From Paractinoplanes durhamensis (GTDB taxonomy: Bacteria; Actinomycetota; Actinomycetes; Mycobacteriales; Micromonosporaceae), in assembly GCF_016862175.1 (NCBI RefSeq), contig NZ_BOML01000081.1:1-45201 (forward strand): a stretch of DNA of 45,201 nucleotides, in the 5' to 3' direction. Positions 25,784 to 34,405 of this stretch are shown here, piece after piece (position 1 is the stretch's first letter; every line of letters starts with the position of its first letter). The translations under genes were made by a program, and so were the position numbers. The notes under the pieces were generated by a model. The model saw only the letters and a program-made list of their open reading frames with translations, did not search any database and was not told the origin of the DNA.

Positions 25784-27583
25784 ATGCCCACTCCGCCTGT
25801 CGAAGAGGCTTTGCGGCATATCGCCGGTGGTGCGAGAGCCTGCGATCTCGAAGGCCGGACGTTGGACTTCAAGCGGCCGATGCGCTCCCGCGACGACACC
25901 GCCAAGGACATGGCTGAGGCCGCCGCCTGTTTCGCCAATGCCGTCGGCGGCTCAGTCGTACTCGGTGTCGCAGACCGTACGGCGGGGCCGGATGCGTTCG
26001 TCGGCACCGACATTCAGCCTCACTGGCTGGCCCGGCGAATCTATGAATTGACGGCACCGGGCTTGACCGTGGAGGTCTCGGACTTCCGGTATGCCGACCG
26101 GACGTTGGTCGAGATACGCGTACCCGTGGGTGTCGACGTGCACCTGGTCGGGGGTCGCGCGACCGCGCGGCGAGACGACGGCTGCCTCCAGATGACCTCC
26201 GCCGACATCGCGCGGCTCGCCGACGAACGCCGGGGCGTGGACTGGTCCGCGGCCGAAACCGATTCGCCCGTGTCCACGGCATCACCGGTTGCGATGGCGC
26301 AGGCCCGAGCACTGCTCCGGCAACATCAGGACCCTCAGCGTCGCTCCTACGCGACGTACGACGACGCGGACCTTCTCCGGGCACTCGGTGTGGCAACCGC
26401 GGACGGCCGGCTGCTGAATGCCGGCAGGGTGCTCTTCTGTGATCCGGATCCGGCATTTCCGGCCGAGGAGCTACTCGTGTATCAGTACCGGCGGTCGCCC
26501 GGTGGGGAACCGGCCGAGATAGCTCGCCTCAGCCAGCCGCTGATCAGCGCATACCTCCGGATTCAGGAGCACGTCGAGGCCCGCGTGGACAAGACGCCGT
26601 TGCTCCTTCCCGACGGGCAGCAGGTATATCTGGCCGACCTTCCGGAAGCCGCCGTTCGGGAAGCGGTCGCCAACGCCGTCATTCACCGGGACTACCGGTC
26701 GCCGGGCCCGGTGCACGTGGAACATGCCCCCACGCAGCTGGTTGTCACCTCTCCCGGACCTCTCGTACAGGGCGTGACCGTCGACAACATCCTCAGTACG
26801 CCGTCCCGACCCCGGAATTTCCGGCTTACCGCAGCGGTGCGCGTCCTCGGGCTCGCGGAGCAGGCCGGGGTCGGAGTGGAACGGATGTATCGCGAGATGA
26901 TCCGGCTCGGCCACCAGCCGCCGCAGATTCGCGAGGACTGGGGCTCGGTACGCGTGTCCCTTCTCGGCGGCGCGCCGAACAAGGCGATCGCCCGGTACGT
27001 CGCCTCGCTGCCCGAGGAGTATGCCGACGATGCCGATGCCATGCTCGTTCTCTTCGCACTGCTGTCCAAGAGAACGGTGACCGCGGAACAGCTGACGCCG
27101 GTCCTGCAGAAACCGATCGACGAGGTCGCCGGGGTCCTGCGCAAGCTCGACGGTGACGACGTCGCGATGGTGGAACCCACACGCGAAACGATCCGTCGAC
27201 GCTATCCGACATACCGGTTGCGGGAACAAGTGATCCGGGAACTCGGCGCAGCGGTCGGCTATCGACGGCGAACGCAGGACGACATCGATCGGAAGGTCAT
27301 CGAGGCCGTCCAGGAGATCGGCCAGATCACCGGCAAGATGGTCCAACTGCTGCTTGACGTCGACGGCAGCCGAGCATCCCGGATTCTGGCAGATCTGGTC
27401 GACCGGCAACTCCTGATCAAGACATCGCACCAGCAGCGCGGACCGGGCGTCACGTACGGGCCCGGCCCACGCTTTCCCCTGCGGAAAGGCAGGCGTAGAT
27501 CAGTGTCATCCAAGCCGGGAGCGGACCGCGTCCCGGTCGAGGACCAGCCGGAACAGCAAGAACTGTTCACGGACGATGTCTGA
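25784..27583 (+). CDS. AlbA_2/Schlafen-type and GHKL ATP-binding protein
   Basis: 599 residues from ATG 25784, with AAGGA upstream. The N-terminal AlbA_2 domain (about 20-130) shows LEGRTLDFKRP, AEAAACFANAVGGSVVLGVA and TLVEIRVPVG, a nucleic-acid-binding fold. A GHKL-like ATPase follows, with the N-box EAVANAVIHRDY (about 292-303) and a glycine region LAEQAGVGVERMYREM (about 363-378). The C-terminus has winged helices (IGQITGKMVQLLLDVDGSRA). It is annotated in related genomes as a putative transcriptional regulator or RecG-like protein. Similar proteins occur in defence islands, but no other defence gene is adjacent. It converges with purD 5 bases away. Confidence 0.8.
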   Translation: MPTPPVEEALRHIAGGARACDLEGRTLDFKRPMRSRDDTAKDMAEAAACFANAVGGSVVLGVADRTAGPDAFVGTDIQPHWLARRIYELTAPGLTVEVSDFRYADRTLVEIRVPVGVDVHLVGGRATARRDDGCLQMTSADIARLADERRGVDWSAAETDSPVSTASPVAMAQARALLRQHQDPQRRSYATYDDADLLRALGVATADGRLLNAGRVLFCDPDPAFPAEELLVYQYRRSPGGEPAEIARLSQPLISAYLRIQEHVEARVDKTPLLLPDGQQVYLADLPEAAVREAVANAVIHRDYRSPGPVHVEHAPTQLVVTSPGPLVQGVTVDNILSTPSRPRNFRLTAAVRVLGLAEQAGVGVERMYREMIRLGHQPPQIREDWGSVRVSLLGGAPNKAIARYVASLPEEYADDADAMLVLFALLSKRTVTAEQLTPVLQKPIDEVAGVLRKLDGDDVAMVEPTRETIRRRYPTYRLREQVIRELGAAVGYRRRTQDDIDRKVIEAVQEIGQITGKMVQLLLDVDGSRASRILADLVDRQLLIKTSHQQRGPGVTYGPGPRFPLRKGRRRSVSSKPGADRVPVEDQPEQQELFTDDV

Positions 27584-27588
27584 GAGCG

Positions 27589-28830
27589 CTACCGACTGAT
27601 GCGCCCCTCCAGGGCGGTCAGGGCGATGTCGGTGCGGTACTGGGCGCCGTCCAGGTGGATGTTGTCGATCAAGGCGTAGGCGGCCGCGCGGGCCGCGGCC
27701 AGGTCGGTGCCGACGGTCGTCACGCTCAGCACTCGGCCGCCCGCTGAGATCAGGGCGCCGTCGTCGCGCCGGGCGGTGCCGGCGTGGATCACGCCGGCCG
27801 CCTCCGCGCCCTCGATCACGTCGCCGATCCGCGGGGTGCCGGGGTAGTTCGCGCTGGCCACCACCACCGTGACGGCCGCGCCGTCGTGCCAGACCAGCGG
27901 TGGGTGCTCGGCCAGCCGGCCGGTCGCGGCCGCGAGCAGCAGGCCGGACAACGGCGTGTCCAGCAGGGCGAGCACCACCTGGGTCTCCGGGTCGCCGAAG
28001 CGGGCGTTGAACTCGATGACCTTGGGACCGTCGGGGGTGAGCGCGAGTCCGACATAGAGCAGCCCGGCAAACGGGGTGCCGCGCTTGCGCATCTCGGCCA
28101 GGGTCGGCTCGACGACCTCCCGCATCACCTGCGGCACGAGATCGTCCGGCGCCCAGTCCAGCGGAACGTACGCCCCCATGCCGCCGGTGTTCGGCCCGGC
28201 GTCGCCGTCGGCCAGCCGCTTGAAGTCCTGGGCCGGCATCAGCGGCACCGACGCGGTGCCGTCGGTGACCACGAACAGAGACACCTCGGGGCCGGACAGG
28301 TACTGCTCGATGACGACCTTGCCGCACTCGGCGGCGTGCCGGCGGGCGTCCTCGATCGAGTCGGTGACCACCACGCCCTTGCCCGCGGCCAGCCCGTCGT
28401 TCTTGACGACGTAGGGCGCACCCAGGTCGGCGAGGGCCCGGTCGACCTCCTCGGGCGAGGTGCACGCGTAGGACAGCCCGGTCGGCACGCCGGCCGCGAC
28501 CATGACGTCCTTCGCGAACGCCTTCGACCCCTCCAACTGGGCGGCGGCCGCGCTCGGCCCGAAGCAGGCGATGCCCTTGGCCCGCACCGCGTCGGCCACC
28601 CCGGCCACCAGCGGCGCCTCCGGCCCGATCACCACCAGGTCGGCGGCCACCTCGACGGCCAGCGCCGCCACCGCGGCGGGATCGGTCGCCACCACCTCGT
28701 ACAGCCGCGCGACCTGCGCGATGCCGGGATTGCCGGGGGCGGCGGCCAGGAAGTCGACGGCGGGGTCGGCAGCGAGTTCGAGGGCGAGGGCGTGTTCGCG
28801 CCCGCCGGAACCGATCAGAAGTACGCGCAC
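27589..28830 (-). CDS. purD: phosphoribosylamine-glycine ligase
   Basis: 413 residues from GTG 28830, starting VRVLLIGSGGREHALALEL. PurD joins phosphoribosylamine and glycine with ATP to give GAR, the second step of purine synthesis. It has the ATP-grasp core: PYVVKNDGLAAGKGVVV, PNTGGMGAYVPL, VIEFNARFGDPETQVVL. The length is normal for stand-alone PurD. It is divergent from purA across 117 bases that should contain both promoters. Confidence 0.96.
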   Translation of the reverse strand: MRVLLIGSGGREHALALELAADPAVDFLAAAPGNPGIAQVARLYEVVATDPAAVAALAVEVAADLVVIGPEAPLVAGVADAVRAKGIACFGPSAAAAQLEGSKAFAKDVMVAAGVPTGLSYACTSPEEVDRALADLGAPYVVKNDGLAAGKGVVVTDSIEDARRHAAECGKVVIEQYLSGPEVSLFVVTDGTASVPLMPAQDFKRLADGDAGPNTGGMGAYVPLDWAPDDLVPQVMREVVEPTLAEMRKRGTPFAGLLYVGLALTPDGPKVIEFNARFGDPETQVVLALLDTPLSGLLLAAATGRLAEHPPLVWHDGAAVTVVVASANYPGTPRIGDVIEGAEAAGVIHAGTARRDDGALISAGGRVLSVTTVGTDLAAARAAAYALIDNIHLDGAQYRTDIALTALEGRISR

Positions 28831-28886
28831 GACCGCCGATCCTACCGGCGGGCTCCTTCCGCACGTCGCACCGCACGTCGGTCGCG

Positions 28887-28920
28887 TAAACTTCGGCAGT
28901 ACCCGGACTTTCCCGAGTAC
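28887..28920. promoter_or_regulatory. purA -10 candidate and inverted repeat
   Basis: TAAACT (28887-28892) fits a -10 hexamer for purA, with about 50 bases of leader. Immediately downstream GTACCCGG (28899-28906) and CCGAGTAC (28913-28920) form a near-perfect inverted repeat (7 of 8) that could bind a repressor within the purA leader. No purine regulator is identified here. Confidence 0.35.
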
Positions 28921-28947
28921 GACTGTTCTACGGAAGGCGTCACGGAA

Positions 28948-30237
28948 GTGCCGGTGATCGTGTTGATCGGCGCCCAATGGGGCGACGAGGGCAAGGGCAA
29001 GGCCACTGACCTGCTGGGCGACCGTCTCGACTATGTCGTCAAGTTCAACGGTGGCAACAACGCCGGTCACACCGTGGTGATCAAGGGCGAGAAATACGCG
29101 CTTCACCTGCTGCCCAGCGGCATCCTGACACCGGGTGTGACCCCGGTGATCGGCAACGGTGTGGTGGTCGACCTGGCGGTGCTGTTCCAGGAGATCGACG
29201 GTCTCGAGGCACGCGGCATCGACACGTCCCGCCTGCGGATCAGTGCGAACGCGCACGTCATCGCGTCCTACAACCGCACGCTCGACAAGGTCAGCGAGCG
29301 TTACCTGGGCGCCCGGCGGATCGGCACCACGGGCCGGGGCATCGGCCCCACCTACGCCGACAAGATGAACCGGCTGGGCGTCCGCATCCAGGACCTCTTC
29401 GACGAGTCGATCCTGCGGCAGAAGGTCGAGGCGGCGCTCTCCTTCAAAAACCAGGTGCTGTCGAAGATCTACAACCGCCAGGCGGTCAAGGTCGACGAGG
29501 TCGTGGCGGAGCTCTTGTCGTACGTCGATCGTCTTCGCCCCTACGTCGGGGACACCGCGCTGGAGCTCTCCCAGGCGCTCGACGAGGGCAAGGTCGTGCT
29601 CTGCGAGGCCGGCCAGGCCACCCTGCTCGATGTGGACCACGGCACCTACCCGTTCGTGACCAGCTCGAACGCGACGGCCGGCGGCGCCTGCACCGGGGCC
29701 GGCATCCCGCCGACCCGGATCGACCGGGTGGTCGCGGTGCTGAAGGCGTTCACCAGCCGGGTGGGTGAGGGCCCGTTCCCGACCGAGCTGCACGACAAGT
29801 TCGGCGACTACCTGCGTGAGGTCGGCCACGAGTACGGCACGACCACCGGCCGCCCGCGCCGGATCGGCTGGCTCGACCTGGTGATCGGCCGCTACGCGCA
29901 GCGGATCAACGGGGTCACCGACTTCGCACTGACCAAGCTGGACAACTACGACGGCCTCGACGAGATCCCGGTCTGCGTGGCCTACGAGGTCAACGGGGTG
30001 CGGCACGACGAGATGCCGGTCAACCAGACCGACTTCCACCACGCGATCCCGATCTTCGAGACGCTGCCCGGCTGGAAGCAGGACATCTCCGGTTGCCGCA
30101 GCTTCGACGACCTGCCGAAGGACGCGCAGCGGTTCGTCGAGTTCGTCGAGCAGCGCCTCGGCGCCCGCATCTCGATCGTCGGCGTCGGCCCGGGCCGCGA
30201 GGCGGTCATCGAGCGGCACTCGGTGCTGGGCGGCTGA
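28948..30237 (+). CDS. purA: adenylosuccinate synthetase
   Basis: 429 residues from GTG 28948. PurA condenses IMP and aspartate with GTP to adenylosuccinate, the first committed step to AMP. The GTP loop GAQWGDEGKGKATDLL (8-23) contains the catalytic Asp; the conserved His is in NAGHTVVI. Further motifs are TTGRGIGPTYADKMNR (IMP site) and ATLLDVDHGTYPFVTSSNAT. The length is normal. The next gene starts 4 bases after the stop, so they are likely co-transcribed. Confidence 0.96.
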   Translation: MPVIVLIGAQWGDEGKGKATDLLGDRLDYVVKFNGGNNAGHTVVIKGEKYALHLLPSGILTPGVTPVIGNGVVVDLAVLFQEIDGLEARGIDTSRLRISANAHVIASYNRTLDKVSERYLGARRIGTTGRGIGPTYADKMNRLGVRIQDLFDESILRQKVEAALSFKNQVLSKIYNRQAVKVDEVVAELLSYVDRLRPYVGDTALELSQALDEGKVVLCEAGQATLLDVDHGTYPFVTSSNATAGGACTGAGIPPTRIDRVVAVLKAFTSRVGEGPFPTELHDKFGDYLREVGHEYGTTTGRPRRIGWLDLVIGRYAQRINGVTDFALTKLDNYDGLDEIPVCVAYEVNGVRHDEMPVNQTDFHHAIPIFETLPGWKQDISGCRSFDDLPKDAQRFVEFVEQRLGARISIVGVGPGREAVIERHSVLGG

Positions 30238-30241
30238 TCAG

Positions 30242-31246
30242 GTGTTCGACGTCGTCATCCTGAGCCTGGCCGAGGGCGCGGGTCCGTCGGTGGACGCCTG
30301 CGGCCCGGCCGGCTGCGGCGGTTGCGGTTCCGACTCCGGTTCCGACTCCGGTTCCGACTCCGCGGAGAAGGAGTCGTGCGCCGCCCCGCGCGTGCCGGTG
30401 CTGGAGTGCGCGGACGCGCTGACCAAGGCCGGTGCGCGCGTCGAGACGATCACGGCCGGGTCCGATGCGGAGATCGACGCGGTCCTGGCCCGCTTCGACG
30501 GGCCGCCCCGCGCGGACGGCTTGACCTGGCCCGACGTCGAGAACAAGACCCGGCTGGTGGTGGCGAGCGCGGTCGACGGCCAGTTGCGGGCCGTCCTGCG
30601 ACGGCTCGTCCGGCGGTACGCTCCGCCACCCAGCAAACGCCCCGGCGACCTGGCCACCGGCCGCACGGTTCCGGATCTTCCCCCGGTGGCGCTGCTCCCG
30701 CTCGACGCGGCCGGCACCACCGACCTGGCCGCCCAGCTGGGCCTGCCCCGCACCCCGGCCGGGGTGGCCGCGGCGGTGCTGAACGGCCCGGTCCGCCGCC
30801 TCGACCTGCTGCGCAACGACGGTGGTTCGGTCACGGTGGACGGTGCGCTGGTCGGCGGCGCGGACGACGACGGCCGGGCGGTGGCCTGGCGCGGCCGGAT
30901 CGAGGTGGACGACAAGGTCCTCTCCGACGGCAGCGACCCGATCCTGGCCTGCGCGATCGGCAACGGCGGCGGCTACGCCGAGTTCGACGGCCTGCGGCTG
31001 CTCACCGATGGGGACCCGACCGACGGCCGGGTCGAGGTGGCCGTCGCGGTTCCCAGGATCGTCAAGCAGGGCTTCCGGCGCGGCACGAAGGTGCAGATCG
31101 AGGTGCGGCGGGCCCGCGGGCGCGCGGTGTCGGTGCTGCCGCGCGACGGTGAGCTGCAGTTCCTCGACGACGGCGTCGGCGGCTCGATGACCCGTAAGCG
31201 TTCGTGGTGGACGGAGGCCGGCGCGTGGGCGGTGTACGCGACCTGA
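30242..31246 (+). CDS. degenerate diacylglycerol-kinase-like protein
   Basis: 334 residues from GTG 30242. The region after residue 90 follows the diacylglycerol-kinase/LCB5 layout: a glycine-region equivalent VASAVDGQLRAVLRRLV, then PPVALLPLDAAGTTDLAAQL where active kinases have PLGTGND, and a beta-rich C-terminal domain. The catalytic GGDGT is missing (AVDGQ instead), so kinase activity is doubtful. The N-terminus contains an unusual cysteine/glycine insert with Cys20, Cys25, Cys28 and Cys46, and a threefold Ser-Asp-Ser-Gly repeat. A similar gene next to purA is known in other actinomycetes. It starts 4 bases after purA. A regulatory or lipid-binding role is a guess. Confidence 0.65.
   Translation: MFDVVILSLAEGAGPSVDACGPAGCGGCGSDSGSDSGSDSAEKESCAAPRVPVLECADALTKAGARVETITAGSDAEIDAVLARFDGPPRADGLTWPDVENKTRLVVASAVDGQLRAVLRRLVRRYAPPPSKRPGDLATGRTVPDLPPVALLPLDAAGTTDLAAQLGLPRTPAGVAAAVLNGPVRRLDLLRNDGGSVTVDGALVGGADDDGRAVAWRGRIEVDDKVLSDGSDPILACAIGNGGGYAEFDGLRLLTDGDPTDGRVEVAVAVPRIVKQGFRRGTKVQIEVRRARGRAVSVLPRDGELQFLDDGVGGSMTRKRSWWTEAGAWAVYAT
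30326..30361 (+). repeat. 3 x 12-bp exact tandem repeat
   Basis: GGTTCCGACTCC is repeated exactly three times inside the N-terminal coding region of the kinase-like gene, encoding (Gly-Ser-Asp-Ser)3. It is likely a slippage-prone site that stays in frame. Confidence 0.85.
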
Positions 31247-31291
31247 CCTACTGTGAAAGTCTGAGGCCGTAGTGAAGGGGAGGACGCTTCC

Positions 31292-32938
31292 GTGACGGAC
31301 GAGCACGCCGACCGCGTCTACGTCCCGGGGACGAACCCCACGCCCCCCGACCGGGACGTGGAGCCGTTCTGGGCGGATGAGGAGCCACCGGCTCCCGTGC
31401 ACGGCGGCCGGCCCGTTCCGCACGAGACGCCGCCACCGATGCCGATCCACGGTGCGCCCACGAGTGTCTACCGGTCGGACCGCCCGGTGCCGGTGCCCGG
31501 GATTCCCGTCCCGGTGCCGCCGCCCGCCGCACCACCCACCACGCCGCCGCCGGTTCCGCAGCAGCGGACGCCGACGCAGGCCTGGCCCAACCTGGAGCGT
31601 CCGGCCGAGCCCTCGGCCGGCCCGGTCGAGATCACTCCGCCCGAGCCGACCTCCGGCTCCGGGGTGCACACCAGCCCGGATTCGCCCTGGTCACAGCCCC
31701 CGCAGCAGCGGCCCGTCGCGCCGGAGCAGCCAACCCCTACCCCAGCTCCGGCCCCGCCGCCGACGATGCGGGCCAGCGCGTCCGTCCCGATCCCGCCGCC
31801 GGTGCGTCCGGAGAGGCCCCCGGAGCAGGCGAACGGCCAGATCTACCGGCCGCAGCAGCCCCCGGCCCCGCCAGCGCCGCCGCAGCAGCAATACGGGCCG
31901 CCACCCGGCCCTTACCCGCCGGCGATGGACCCGCGAAACGTCCAGCCGCAGCCGCCGGCTCCCGCGCCGATCGACCCCTTCCAGGATCTGCCGTGGGTGT
32001 CCGACGGCACCCCGACGGCCGAGGAGTTCGCCCGCCGCCGCCTGGCCAAGCCGGCCGAGCCGGTCGCCACCATGGGCCCGCGAGCGGTGCTGAAGAAGAC
32101 CACGATGGGCCTGGTCAAGATGGCCCCGAGCAAGCGCGAGCTGGACTTCAAACAGGACGTCGAGAAGGTCCGCCGCAACTTCGGCGGCCTGCGCCAGGTC
32201 ACCGTGGTCAACCCGAAGGGCGGTGCCGGCAAGACCGTCGCCGTGCTGCTGCTCGCCATGACGTTCGGCCAGAAGCGCGGCGGGTACGTTCTGGCCTGGG
32301 ACAACAACGAGACCCAGGGCACCCTCGGCATGCGCGCCCAGCAGGACTTCCACGCCCGTACGGTCCGCGACATGATGCGCGACCTGCACCTGTTCCGCGG
32401 CGCGCACGGCCGGGTCGGCGACCTTTCGCAATATGTCCGGGCCCAGGGCGAGGGCATGTTCGACGTGCTGGCCTCGGACGAGTCGGCGACGGCCGGCGAG
32501 ATGCTGACGGCGGGCGCGTTCGCCGAGATCCGCGAGATCGTCAGCCGCTTCTACAAGCTGATCTTCGTGGACACCGGCAACAACGTGCGCGCCCAGAACT
32601 GGCAGGCGGCGATCGACGCCACCGACCAGCTGGTGATCACCATGTCGGCCCGGAACGACTCGGCCGAGACCGCCGCCCGGATGCTCGACCACCTGGAGCA
32701 GAGCGGCCGGCAGCGGCTGGTCCGGCAGGCGGTCAGCGTGGTGTCGATGCCGCCGACCCGCAAGGACATCGACCTGCCGGCGATCCGGAACCACTTCGCG
32801 GCCCGCACCCGGGCGGTGCTGATGGCGCCGTACGAGAAGCTGATCGACTCCGGCGAGCCGCTGCGCTACGGCCAGTTGTCCAACAACACCAAGGACGCCT
32901 GGCTGAAGATCGCAGCGGCGGTCGCCGAAGGCCTCTAG
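31292..32938 (+). CDS. EspI-like MinD/ParA ATPase with Pro-rich N-terminus
   Basis: 548 residues from GTG 31292, with GGGAGG 10 bases upstream. Residues 1-240 are low complexity and proline-rich (PPPPAAPPTTPPPV-type runs, several PPQQ). The C-terminal half is a MinD/ParA P-loop ATPase: deviant Walker A KGGAGKT (309-315), Walker B-like KLIFVDTGNN, and DATDQLVITMSARNDSAETA. This architecture is that of EspI-type proteins tied to type VII (ESX) secretion in mycobacteria; homologues also occur alone in actinomycetes. No EccC, EccD or WXG100 gene is in the window. The role may be positioning or regulating a membrane machine; this is inference. Confidence 0.8.
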   Translation: MTDEHADRVYVPGTNPTPPDRDVEPFWADEEPPAPVHGGRPVPHETPPPMPIHGAPTSVYRSDRPVPVPGIPVPVPPPAAPPTTPPPVPQQRTPTQAWPNLERPAEPSAGPVEITPPEPTSGSGVHTSPDSPWSQPPQQRPVAPEQPTPTPAPAPPPTMRASASVPIPPPVRPERPPEQANGQIYRPQQPPAPPAPPQQQYGPPPGPYPPAMDPRNVQPQPPAPAPIDPFQDLPWVSDGTPTAEEFARRRLAKPAEPVATMGPRAVLKKTTMGLVKMAPSKRELDFKQDVEKVRRNFGGLRQVTVVNPKGGAGKTVAVLLLAMTFGQKRGGYVLAWDNNETQGTLGMRAQQDFHARTVRDMMRDLHLFRGAHGRVGDLSQYVRAQGEGMFDVLASDESATAGEMLTAGAFAEIREIVSRFYKLIFVDTGNNVRAQNWQAAIDATDQLVITMSARNDSAETAARMLDHLEQSGRQRLVRQAVSVVSMPPTRKDIDLPAIRNHFAARTRAVLMAPYEKLIDSGEPLRYGQLSNNTKDAWLKIAAAVAEGL

Positions 32939-32944
32939 GAAAGA

Positions 32945-33367
32945 TCAGGAAAGGGCGTCGGCCGCGGCCGGGTCACTGTCGCGCAGGAATTGAGCGCAGC
33001 GGGCCGCCTCGTCCGCCTCACCGATTTCGGCGGCGGCCTTCGACAGGCTGTGCAGGCAGCGCAGGAAACCCTGGTTGGGCCCGTGCGCCCAAGGCACCGG
33101 CCCGTGCCCCTTCCAGCCGTTACGGCGCAGCGAGTCGAGGCCACGGTGGTAGCCGGTGCGGGCGTAGGCGTACGCGGTGACCGGCTCGCCGGCCTCCAGG
33201 GCCTCGGCCGCCAGCGCGGCCCAGCCCCCGCTGAACGCCGGGTGATCGGCGGCAACCGTCTTGTAGGCGTCGGTGGTGCCGGCCTCGATCGCGGCAGCGA
33301 GGGCCTTTTCGGCTTCGATGTCGGCGGGCAGGCGCGTGGCCGGCGGCTCGGGAAGCAGATTCTGCAT
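32945..33367 (-). CDS. DUF3151 protein
   Basis: 140 residues from ATG 33367 (MQNLLPEPPATRLPADIEAE). The family hallmark AYAYARTGYHRGLDSLRRNG, then WKGHGPVPWAHGPNQGFLRC, is clear. The protein is mostly helical, cytosolic and without catalytic motif. DUF3151 is conserved in actinobacteria near fbaA and purA; the function is unknown. A TTG at 33379 would add four residues. It lies 42 bases beyond the ADP-ribosylglycohydrolase on the same strand. Confidence 0.9.
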   Translation of the reverse strand: MQNLLPEPPATRLPADIEAEKALAAAIEAGTTDAYKTVAADHPAFSGGWAALAAEALEAGEPVTAYAYARTGYHRGLDSLRRNGWKGHGPVPWAHGPNQGFLRCLHSLSKAAAEIGEADEAARCAQFLRDSDPAAADALS

Positions 33368-33409
33368 AACCCCATTCAACCGGCCGCACCAGGATGAATT
33401 CCCAGCGGG

Positions 33410-34387
33410 TCAGTCCCAGGCGTCGCCGAGCGTGGCCAGCCGATCGGTGTATTCGATCTGCCGCTGCCACGGCGCCGGCCAGGCATCGAGCCCGAGCGAG
33501 GCACCGGCGAACGCGCCGGCCAGGCAGGCGATCGAGTCGGAGTCGCCCGAGGACGCCGCGCCGCGCCCGAGCACCGCGACCGGCTCGTCCGGCGAGATCA
33601 GATAACAGTGCAGCGCGGTGGCGAGCGCCTCCTCGGCGATCCATCCTTCGCCGGTGGTCAGGCACGGATCGCCGGTGCGCGGCCCGGTGCCGACCTTGGC
33701 CAGCGCCGCCAGGCACTCGTCCCAGCCGCGCGCGATGAACTCCGCCGGCGACGAGACCCCCGGCTGCTGCCACAGCTCACCGAGCCAGTCACCCCGGTAG
33801 ACGCCGCGCTGCGAACGGCAGCGATCACGCAGGGCCTCGAGCAATTCCTGCGGCGGGAGACCCGCCAAGAGCCAATTGCAGGTGTACGCGGTGAGCTCGC
33901 TCGCCGCCAGCCCGGTCGGGTGACCGTGGGTGAGGGCCGCCTGCAACTGGGCCGCCCCGGCCCGTTGGTCGTCGCTCAGCCCCGGCATCAGCCCGACCGG
34001 CGTGACCCGCATGTTGGCGCCGCACCCCTTCGACCCGGTCTGGGTCGCCTGCTGCCACGGCCGCCCGTCGGACAGCGCCGCGCAGGCCCGCAGGCAGGTC
34101 ATGCCGGGCGCCCGGTTGTTGTCCGGGCTGATCGCCCAGTCGAGGAACGCCTGCCGCAGCAGCGGCTCCAGCGCGGCCGGCGTGATCTCCGGCGCGGCCA
34201 GCAGGGACTCCCCGACCGCGAGCGCCATCTGAGTGTCGTCGGTGACCAGGGCGGGCGTGCCGGTCAACTCGACCGGGCCGGCCGGGCCGTAGGCGGCCAC
34301 GATCTCCTCGTACCGCATGAACTCGGTCGGCTTGCCGAACGCATCCCCGTAGGCCAGCCCATAGAGCGATCCCGCCGCATTTCGCAC
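33410..34387 (-). CDS. ADP-ribosylglycohydrolase family protein
   Basis: 325 residues from GTG 34387. The family's metal-binding blocks are present: GLAYGDAFGKPTEF (10-23), VTDDTQMAL (48-56, with Asp50, Asp51 and Thr52), SKGCGANMRVTPVG in the middle, and SGDSDSIACLAGA (280-292) supplying the other Mg2+ ligands. It should cleave ADP-ribose from protein, or a related N- or O-glycosidic ADP-ribose bond, in the cytosol. No ADP-ribosyltransferase toxin is adjacent, though KptA (an ADP-ribose-cyclic-phosphate-forming enzyme) is in the window. The gene is divergent from the LOG gene, with 18 bases between start codons and a -10 TAGGGT 7 bases before the GTG. Confidence 0.88.
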   Translation of the reverse strand: MRNAAGSLYGLAYGDAFGKPTEFMRYEEIVAAYGPAGPVELTGTPALVTDDTQMALAVGESLLAAPEITPAALEPLLRQAFLDWAISPDNNRAPGMTCLRACAALSDGRPWQQATQTGSKGCGANMRVTPVGLMPGLSDDQRAGAAQLQAALTHGHPTGLAASELTAYTCNWLLAGLPPQELLEALRDRCRSQRGVYRGDWLGELWQQPGVSSPAEFIARGWDECLAALAKVGTGPRTGDPCLTTGEGWIAEEALATALHCYLISPDEPVAVLGRGAASSGDSDSIACLAGAFAGASLGLDAWPAPWQRQIEYTDRLATLGDAWD

Positions 34388-34393
34388 GCTGAC

Positions 34394-34400
34394 TACCCTA
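34394..34400. promoter_or_regulatory. overlapping divergent leaderless -10 elements
   Basis: TACCCT (34394-34399) lies 6 bases before the ATG of the LOG gene. Its complement shifted by one base, TAGGGT (34400-34395 on the minus strand), lies 7 bases before the GTG of the ADP-ribosylglycohydrolase gene. Both genes would then be transcribed without leaders from -10 boxes sharing five base pairs. Confidence 0.45.
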
Positions 34401-34405
34401 CGTTC

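Noticed and set aside
28554..30219. long minus-strand extension upstream of purD across purA
   Set aside because: Antisense to purA; the PurD family start is at 28830.
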